Under the pieces are notes generated by a model, which saw only the letters and a list, made by a program, of their open reading frames with translations, was not told where the DNA came from and did no database searches. Shown here in pieces: positions 59,077 through 64,000 of a stretch of DNA of 64,000 nucleotides. Origin of the DNA: VBDM01 sp035499735 (lineage in GTDB: Bacteria > Pseudomonadota > Gammaproteobacteria > Burkholderiales > SG8-39). Position 1 is the stretch's first letter; the number at the start of each line of letters is the position of its first letter. The position numbers were made by a program, and so were the translations under genes. The stretch lies in NCBI GenBank assembly GCA_035499735.1, contig DATJYC010000043.1:1-64000 (forward strand), given 5' to 3'.

Positions 59077-59736
59077 TTACCAGTGCGCCGGGAGGCGCTT
59101 GTGGACGCGGATCTGCTTGGCGTCGACCGAGATGTAGCCGCCCGCTGTGAGGTCCTTGACGATGCGGTTCACCATCTCGCGCGAGCCGCCGATGCGCTCG
59201 GCGATGTCCGACTGGGTCAGGCGCTCGGGGACGATGCGCGCACCGTCCTGATCGACCGCGCTCTCGTCGATGAACTTGGCGAAGCGTCCGTAGACGTCCT
59301 TGAGCGCCAGGTCGCGGACCTGCTTGACGAGGCTCCGCGTCTTGGCGATCAGCATGTGGATCAGGTGGCGCGCGAACAGGGGGTTCTTCGCGAGGAGCTG
59401 CTCGATCTCGCTCATCGGGATAACGAAGCAGCGGCAGGGCTCGAGCGCCATCACCGACGCCGAGCGCGGGCCCCCGTCGAGCACGAGCTCGCCGAAGTAG
59501 CTGCCCTCGCGCATGGTGGAGAGCACCACTTCCTTGCCGTCCTCGTCGCTCACGTAGACCTTGACGCGCCCGGCAAGCAGGACATAGAGCGAGTCGGTCT
59601 CGTCGCCCTCGGTGATGATCACCGCGTTCTTGGGGTAGGAGCGCGCCGTGCCGTGCGGGGCGAGGTCCTTGAGCGCGTCCTCGCCCAGGGTGGCGAGCGG
59701 TCCGATGCCCATCGATACGGCCTGTGACAGCGACAT
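59077..59736 (-). CDS. Crp/Fnr-family transcriptional regulator
   Basis: A 219-aa regulator. The cyclic-nucleotide-binding domain (about 15-130) has FGEL (81-84) and R91-S92, which contact the phosphate and cyclic ring in Crp-type proteins, so cAMP binding is plausible. A dimer helix and a winged HTH (about 173-197, LTQSDIAERIGGSREMVNRIV) follow. Recognition residues R186, E187 and R191 match E. coli Crp (SRETVGR), which reads TGTGA. No Fnr-type N-terminal cysteines are present. The start is ATG 59736. An adenylate cyclase gene lies at 9253. Confidence 0.93.
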   Translation of the reverse strand: MSLSQAVSMGIGPLATLGEDALKDLAPHGTARSYPKNAVIITEGDETDSLYVLLAGRVKVYVSDEDGKEVVLSTMREGSYFGELVLDGGPRSASVMALEPCRCFVIPMSEIEQLLAKNPLFARHLIHMLIAKTRSLVKQVRDLALKDVYGRFAKFIDESAVDQDGARIVPERLTQSDIAERIGGSREMVNRIVKDLTAGGYISVDAKQIRVHKRLPAHW

Positions 59737-59843
59737 GGGACCCCCCAGGAGTGCTTGAGGCTGAATTCTGGCACGGCCCGCGCCGCTTGTGCAGAGGCTT
59801 CGTCCGGGCGCAACATGACGGCTCCTCCAGGGGGAGAAAACGC

Positions 59844-61520
59844 ATGAAACGCCTCGCTACCGCATCCCTTTTGCTTTTCGCCGCCGCCCAGGCCGGCGCG
59901 CAGACGCTGGACGACCTGAAGAACGACGGCAAGAACACCGACAACATCCTCACCTACGGGATGGGCTACTCGCAGCAGCGCTACAGCTCGCTCTCCCAAG
60001 TCAACAAGACGACGGTCAAGCGCCTCGTGCCGGTGTGGAACCTGAGCCTGGACAACAACTGGGGCGAGCAGGCGCAGCCCATCGTCTGGAACGGCGTCAT
60101 GTACGTCACCAACGCCAGGGCGACGGTCGCCATCGACGTCGCCACCGGCAAGCAGATCTGGAAGCAGACGCTCGACTGGCCTGCGGACACGCCTCGCGTG
60201 GTCTGTTGCGGCGTATCCAACAAGGGCGCGGCGATCTACAACGGCAAGGTCTACCGCACCACGCTCGACGCCCACGTGGTGGCGTACGACGCGAAGACGG
60301 GCAAGGAGATCTGGAAGTCGAAGGCCGCCGAGTGGAAGGACGGCTATTCGCTCACCGTCGCGCCCCTCATCGCGAACGGCGTGCTCATCACCGGCATTTC
60401 CGGCGCCGAGTACGGGATCCGCGGCTTCATCGACGGCTGGGACCCGGAGACCGGCAAGCAGCTGTGGCGCCGCTACACCATCCCGGCGCGCGGCGAGAAG
60501 GGCAACGAGACCTGGCCGCAGAACAACAACGCCTGGGAGACCGGCGGCGGCTCGGCCTGGATCACCGGCTCCTACGATCCCGCGCTCGACCTCGTCTACT
60601 GGGGCATCGGCAACCCCGCGCCCTGGGCCTCGCAGAGCCGCCCGGGCGACAACCTGTACACCTCGTCTGTGCTCGCGCTGCGCCCGAAGACCGGCGAGAT
60701 CGCCTGGCATTACCAGTTCACGCCCAACGACGCCTACGACTACGACGCCTGCTGGGAGCTCATCCTCGCCGACCTGAACGTGCAGGGCAAGCCGCGCAAG
60801 GTGGCGATGCAGCTCAACCGCAACGGCTTCCTCTACGTGCTCGACCGCAGCAACGGGCAGCTGCTGTCGGCGAAGGCCTACGAGAAGGTCAACTGGGCGA
60901 GCGGCGTCGACATGAAGACCGGGCGCCCGGTCGAGACCGATATCGCGAAGAGCATCCGCGACATGAAGGCCACCGAGCACTGGCCCTCCACCCGCGGCGC
61001 GAAGAACTGGGAGCACGCCGCCTTCAGCCCGCAGACCGGCCTGCTCTACGCGAACACGCTGCACGAGGGGCGCATGTACAAGCACCTCGAGACCAAGCCC
61101 TACAAGGCCGGCGAGCGCTACATGTTCATCGAGAACCTGCCGCTGCCGCGCGCCGCCGGCGAGCCGGTCGGGCACATGGAGGCGATCGACCCCCTGACCG
61201 CCGAGAAGAAGTGGCGGGTGCCGCTCACCGACTTCCAGAGCTGGTCGGCGATGCTCGCCACCGGCGGCGGCCTCGTGTTCACCGGGCGGGAAACGGGCGA
61301 GTTCATCGCGCTCGACGCCGACACCGGGAAGCGGCTGTGGCAGTTCCAGACCGGCTCCGGCATCAACGCCATGCCGGTCACCTTCACGCAGGGCGGCCGG
61401 CAGTACGTCACCGTGCTCTCCGGCATCGGCGGCCTCTACTGGAACATCGCCCGCGAGCAGCTCAAGGACAAGGTGCCGCCGGGCGGCTCCGTGTGGACCT
61501 TCGCGCTGATGCCGGATTGA
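59844..61520 (+). CDS. PQQ-dependent alcohol dehydrogenase with lanthanide-type signature
   Basis: A 558-aa periplasmic quinoprotein (signal about 1-19). Features are the vicinal disulfide Cys121-Cys122, GAEYGIRG (Glu189, metal), GIGNPAPW (Asn257, metal), the catalytic Asp299 and a second Asp301 in YDYDA, and repeated propeller W-motifs such as DPETGKQLW. Calcium enzymes usually have Ala/Ser at the second position; Asp there marks lanthanide-dependent XoxF/PedH types. Sequence after RNGFLYVLDRSNGQL resembles ethanol dehydrogenases more than methanol types. GGGGGAGAAAACGC precedes ATG 59844. It passes electrons to the cytochrome c encoded next. Confidence 0.92.
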   Translation: MKRLATASLLLFAAAQAGAQTLDDLKNDGKNTDNILTYGMGYSQQRYSSLSQVNKTTVKRLVPVWNLSLDNNWGEQAQPIVWNGVMYVTNARATVAIDVATGKQIWKQTLDWPADTPRVVCCGVSNKGAAIYNGKVYRTTLDAHVVAYDAKTGKEIWKSKAAEWKDGYSLTVAPLIANGVLITGISGAEYGIRGFIDGWDPETGKQLWRRYTIPARGEKGNETWPQNNNAWETGGGSAWITGSYDPALDLVYWGIGNPAPWASQSRPGDNLYTSSVLALRPKTGEIAWHYQFTPNDAYDYDACWELILADLNVQGKPRKVAMQLNRNGFLYVLDRSNGQLLSAKAYEKVNWASGVDMKTGRPVETDIAKSIRDMKATEHWPSTRGAKNWEHAAFSPQTGLLYANTLHEGRMYKHLETKPYKAGERYMFIENLPLPRAAGEPVGHMEAIDPLTAEKKWRVPLTDFQSWSAMLATGGGLVFTGRETGEFIALDADTGKRLWQFQTGSGINAMPVTFTQGGRQYVTVLSGIGGLYWNIAREQLKDKVPPGGSVWTFALMPD

Positions 61521-61822
61521 AGCGCTTTCTGATCGCCCTGGCGCTCGCCTGGTCCCCGGCGATTGCGCAGGACGCGCAGAAGCTGAAGGCGGGCGCGGAG
61601 ATCTACGAGCGCAACTGCTCGCCCTGCCACGGCGCGCGCATGATGGACCCGCAGGGCGCGGCCGACCTGCGCAAGTTCCCGCACGACCAGCACGACCGCT
61701 TCGTCGACTTGGTGACGAAGGGCAAGAACCAGATGCCGCCCTGGGGCGGCCTCTTGAAGCCCGAGGACGTCGAGGCGCTCTGGACCTACGTGGTCAACGC
61801 GGACGCCATCTACGGTCACTGA
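61517..61822 (+). CDS. Monoheme cytochrome c, alcohol-dehydrogenase electron acceptor
   Basis: This 101-aa periplasmic cytochrome has a signal peptide (about 1-18, ending PAIAQ), the heme motif CSPCH, and a Met ligand in KNQMPPWGG. The TTG start overlaps the dehydrogenase stop by three bases (TTGA), so the proteins are made together. It would take electrons from the quinoprotein and pass them to the respiratory chain, a role comparable to XoxG or the cytochrome c550 partner of ethanol dehydrogenases. Confidence 0.9.
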   Translation: MKRFLIALALAWSPAIAQDAQKLKAGAEIYERNCSPCHGARMMDPQGAADLRKFPHDQHDRFVDLVTKGKNQMPPWGGLLKPEDVEALWTYVVNADAIYGH

Positions 61823-61828
61823 ACCCGT

Positions 61829-62752
61829 TCACTGAACGACGACGCCCCACGGCAGCTTGCCCACCGGGATGTCGGCGATCTTCGCGTTCTTCTGCGTGTC
61901 GATGACCGACACCACCCCCGAGCGTCCGCACGCGACGTAGAGCTTGCGCCCGTCGGGCGTGAGCGCCATGTTCCAGGGACGCTGGCCCACCGGGATCGTC
62001 GCGACGATGGCGTTCGTCGCCGTGTCGAGCACCGACACCGACGCGTCGCCGCCGTTCGAGATGTACACGCGCCCGCCGTCCGGGTGCACGGCGATGCCGT
62101 TCGAGCGCTTGCCGGCCGGGATCTTCGCGAGCACGGCGTGCGCCCTGGCGTCGATGACGAACACCGTGTCGGCGTTCTCCGCAGCGACGTAGGCGCGGCT
62201 GCCGTCGGGCAGGAAGCCGATGCCGCGCGGCCGCTCGCCCACCTTGATCTGGCCGACCTGCGCGCGCTTCTCGACGTCGATCACCTCGATGGTGTCGCCA
62301 TCTTCGGAGCTCGCATACACGGTCCTGCCGTCCGGGCTGAACTCCGCGTGCTCCGGGTTCTGTCCCTTGACCTTCACGGTGAAGGCTTCCTTGCGCGCCG
62401 CGGTGTCGATGAAGGTCACGCTGTTCGACTGCTCGCTCGCCGCGACGATCCAGCGGCCGTCCCACGAGCGCCCCACGCCCTCCGGGGAGACGCCGAGCGC
62501 GATCGCGCCCGAGGGCTTGCGCTCCTTCAGGTCGATCAGCACGAGGCGGTTGCCGGGCTGGTCGCTGACGTAGAGCCAGCCGCCGGCCGCGGCCGCGCCG
62601 CGCGGCTTGCCGCCCGTCTCCAGCGTGGCGACGACGGCGTCGCTGGCGGTGTCGACGACGCTCACCGAGCCCGAGCCCTCGTTAGAGACGTAGGCGAAGG
62701 GCGCGGCGAGCGCGACGGACGGAAAGAGCAGAAAGGGCGCGAGCTTGTTCAT
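61829..62752 (-). CDS. PQQ-associated YncE-like beta-propeller protein
   Basis: A 307-aa exported seven-bladed propeller (signal about 1-16, ending VALAA). Repeats of the type YVSNEGSGSVSVVDTASDAVVATLETGGKPRG recur about seven times, each with a V(S/F)VIDT strand. This matches the PQQ-dependent catabolism-associated beta-propeller family that accompanies alcohol dehydrogenases. Its role is unknown, perhaps a periplasmic scaffold or sensor. It converges with the cytochrome c gene and overlaps the b561 gene downstream in transcription order by four bases. Confidence 0.88.
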   Translation of the reverse strand: MNKLAPFLLFPSVALAAPFAYVSNEGSGSVSVVDTASDAVVATLETGGKPRGAAAAGGWLYVSDQPGNRLVLIDLKERKPSGAIALGVSPEGVGRSWDGRWIVAASEQSNSVTFIDTAARKEAFTVKVKGQNPEHAEFSPDGRTVYASSEDGDTIEVIDVEKRAQVGQIKVGERPRGIGFLPDGSRAYVAAENADTVFVIDARAHAVLAKIPAGKRSNGIAVHPDGGRVYISNGGDASVSVLDTATNAIVATIPVGQRPWNMALTPDGRKLYVACGRSGVVSVIDTQKNAKIADIPVGKLPWGVVVQ

Positions 62753-63279
62753 GAGGGCATCATCCTGCGGAAGATCCCGTAGCGGGAAAAGAAGAGGTGC
62801 CTGAGCGCGGCGCCGACGTGGACGGCGATCAGCGCGACGAACACGAACGAGGTGGTGACGTGCAGCGCGTTGAACACCGCGTAGATCGAGCGGTCGTCCG
62901 GGCCCCAGGGGGGCAGCAGCACGGCGTTGAAGAGCTTGACTCCGAACTTGCTGAAATTCGACGCGGTGTAGCCGGCGACCGGCATGACGATCATGCAGGC
63001 GTAGAGCAGCGCGTGGCTCACGCGCGCGGCGCTCTGCTCCCAGGCCGGCATCGAGGCGGGAAACGGAGGCGGCTTGTGCGTGAGGCGCCAGGCGAGGCGC
63101 ACGAGAATCAGCAGGCCGATCGCCAGGCCGGTGGACTTGTGCAGGTTCACGAACACGGTGCGCTCGGGCGTGAGGCGCGGGACGGTCTGGAGATACCAGC
63201 CGAACGCGATCTGGCCCAGGACGGCGAGCGCGATCACCCAGTGCAGCACCATCGCCGTGCGGGAATAGCGGTCTTCCAC
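62749..63279 (-). CDS. Cytochrome b561-type membrane protein
   Basis: This 176-aa four-helix protein begins VEDRYSRTAMVLHWVIALAV. Heme-ligand histidines are in VLHW, NLHKSTGLAIG, the HALLYACMI helix and the final VHVGAALRHLFF. It resembles b561 proteins and may link the quinone pool to periplasmic carriers. The GTG start at 63279 is five bases after the TonB receptor stop; an internal ATG (63252) lies within the first helix and is less likely. It precedes the propeller gene in a leftward unit. Confidence 0.85.
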   Translation of the reverse strand: MEDRYSRTAMVLHWVIALAVLGQIAFGWYLQTVPRLTPERTVFVNLHKSTGLAIGLLILVRLAWRLTHKPPPFPASMPAWEQSAARVSHALLYACMIVMPVAGYTASNFSKFGVKLFNAVLLPPWGPDDRSIYAVFNALHVTTSFVFVALIAVHVGAALRHLFFSRYGIFRRMMPS

Positions 63280-63283
63280 GAGG

Positions 63284-64000
63284 CTAATGGTAGCGCACGC
63301 CGATCCACGCGCCGAACGGGGCGCCTGGCGACAGGAACAGCTCGCTCGCCGCCGCGTTGGCGTCGAAAGTCCGGCCCGGCCCGTTGAAGAAGTTTCTGCC
63401 CAGGAGCCCCACGGTCTCGTACTGGGTGTTGAAGACGTTGTCGACCTCGGCAAACAGCTCCCACCCGCGCGCGAATCGCCAGTGCGCGTCGAGGTTGAAC
63501 ACCGTGTAGCCGGCGACCTTGCCGCGGCTGTCCTGATTGTTCTCGTTGCCGCGCGCAAGCTGGCTCCCCGCGGCGATCATGCCGGCGCCGAGGTCCACGG
63601 CGTCCGCTGCGCGCCAGGCGGCGCGCAGCTTGAAGACGTTCTGCGGGATGCCGGAAATGCGATCGCCCGGGCTCACCTCGATGTCACCGTTCGCGTCGGC
63701 GGCGGCGTTGTTCGGGCTGTGCTCGGTGAAGCTGCTGCGGAAGCGCGCGTCGATGTACGCGTAGCTCGCGGACACGCTCACGCGGCCCGCGGTTCCATTC
63801 GCTCCCAGCTCGACGCCGCGGCGGCGAGTGGTCCCGACATTCTGGAAGAAGCCCGTGTTCGGCGCGCCCGCCGAGGCGCTCACGAACAGGATGTCGTCCG
63901 TGAGCGTCGTCTGGTAGGCGGTCGCGCGCCAGCTCGCGTTCGGCGAGATTCTGCCGCGCAGCCCCGCCTCGATCGTCCTGCCGATCACGGGCTTGAGCGG
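63284..64000 (-). CDS. TonB-dependent receptor, C-terminal part (continues beyond window)
   Basis: The available 238 residues are the C-terminal third of a TonB-dependent outer-membrane receptor. It shows barrel strands such as PNASWRATAYQTTLTDDILFV, RRGVELGANG, YIDARFRSSF, GIPQNVFKLRAAW and the conserved AEVDNVFNTQYETVG, ending in a short ...WIGVRYH. The plug and N-terminus are outside the window. The neighbouring PQQ-dehydrogenase genes suggest uptake of a metal-chelate, perhaps lanthanide-binding, but this is inference from position only. Confidence 0.88.
   Translation of the reverse strand, partial: PLKPVIGRTIEAGLRGRISPNASWRATAYQTTLTDDILFVSASAGAPNTGFFQNVGTTRRRGVELGANGTAGRVSVSASYAYIDARFRSSFTEHSPNNAAADANGDIEVSPGDRISGIPQNVFKLRAAWRAADAVDLGAGMIAAGSQLARGNENNQDSRGKVAGYTVFNLDAHWRFARGWELFAEVDNVFNTQYETVGLLGRNFFNGPGRTFDANAAASELFLSPGAPFGAWIGVRYH

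Overview
The window is a GC-rich (by eye roughly 65-70%), gene-dense chromosomal segment. Seven periplasmic Bug/TctC-type solute receptors, a PA2779-family protein, PQQ alcohol oxidation genes and CoA-linked aromatic catabolism point to a betaproteobacterium, probably Burkholderiales-like and perhaps uncultured. No rRNA, tRNA, CRISPR array, phage or complete insertion sequence was seen. Both ends are cut: a fragment of an RND pump gene at position 1 and a TonB-dependent receptor running off position 64000.

Positions 1-18572 hold a glutathione transferase, a DMT transporter, a small gene behind a near-perfect sigma-54 promoter, a GT2 glycosyltransferase, a ParB-like protein and four Bug receptors. 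One Bug receptor heads a small aromatic-acid module (4,5-dihydroxyphthalate decarboxylase-like, LigI-like lactonase). Signalling genes here are an adenylate cyclase fused to PilZ, a GGDEF protein, and amtB preceded by a 17-bp NtrC-type box. Positions 18573-28376 are two divergent catabolic operons sharing a 74-bp promoter region with a perfect dyad. Leftward are an MBL lactonase, a TauD-type dioxygenase, a Bug receptor and an FMN hydroxyacid oxidase. Rightward are a feruloyl-CoA synthetase-like protein, a hydroxycinnamoyl-CoA hydratase/lyase-like protein, a type III CoA-transferase, a beta-propeller lipoprotein and an acyl-CoA dehydrogenase.

Positions 28986-36497 are the most unusual part. 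Five tightly packed minus-strand genes encode a histidine-rich inner-membrane protein (candidate b-type cytochrome), a 21-heme cytochrome c built from a 66-71-residue triheme repeat, a 9-heme cytochrome c, a small exported AMIN-like protein, and a SPOR-TPR-beta-barrel outer-membrane protein. A divergent gene encodes a membrane-anchored protein with two modified Fe-S motifs and a thioredoxin-reductase-like FAD/NAD(P) module. Together they look like a complete trans-envelope electron conduit whose composition does not match MtrCAB, MtoAB/PioAB or Cyc2.

Positions 36498-48811 carry CoA/fatty-acid type enzymes, two more Bug receptors, an M20 peptidase, an MFS exporter, two unassigned envelope proteins, a TfoX-like protein, a YgiQ radical-SAM protein and small envelope proteins. 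Positions 49896-53436 are a lipoprotein operon (LPP20 / LpoB-like / COG3014 / LPP20). Positions 53488-58661 include a YceI-YceI-cytochrome b561 operon, a response regulator with an unassigned N-terminal domain, hydrolases, a VOC protein and two small membrane-protein genes. Positions 59077-64000 carry a Crp/Fnr regulator with nearby dyads, then a PQQ alcohol dehydrogenase with a lanthanide-type Asp pair, its cytochrome c, a PQQ-associated beta-propeller, a cytochrome b561 and the TonB receptor, which together suggest a periplasmic alcohol-oxidation locus.
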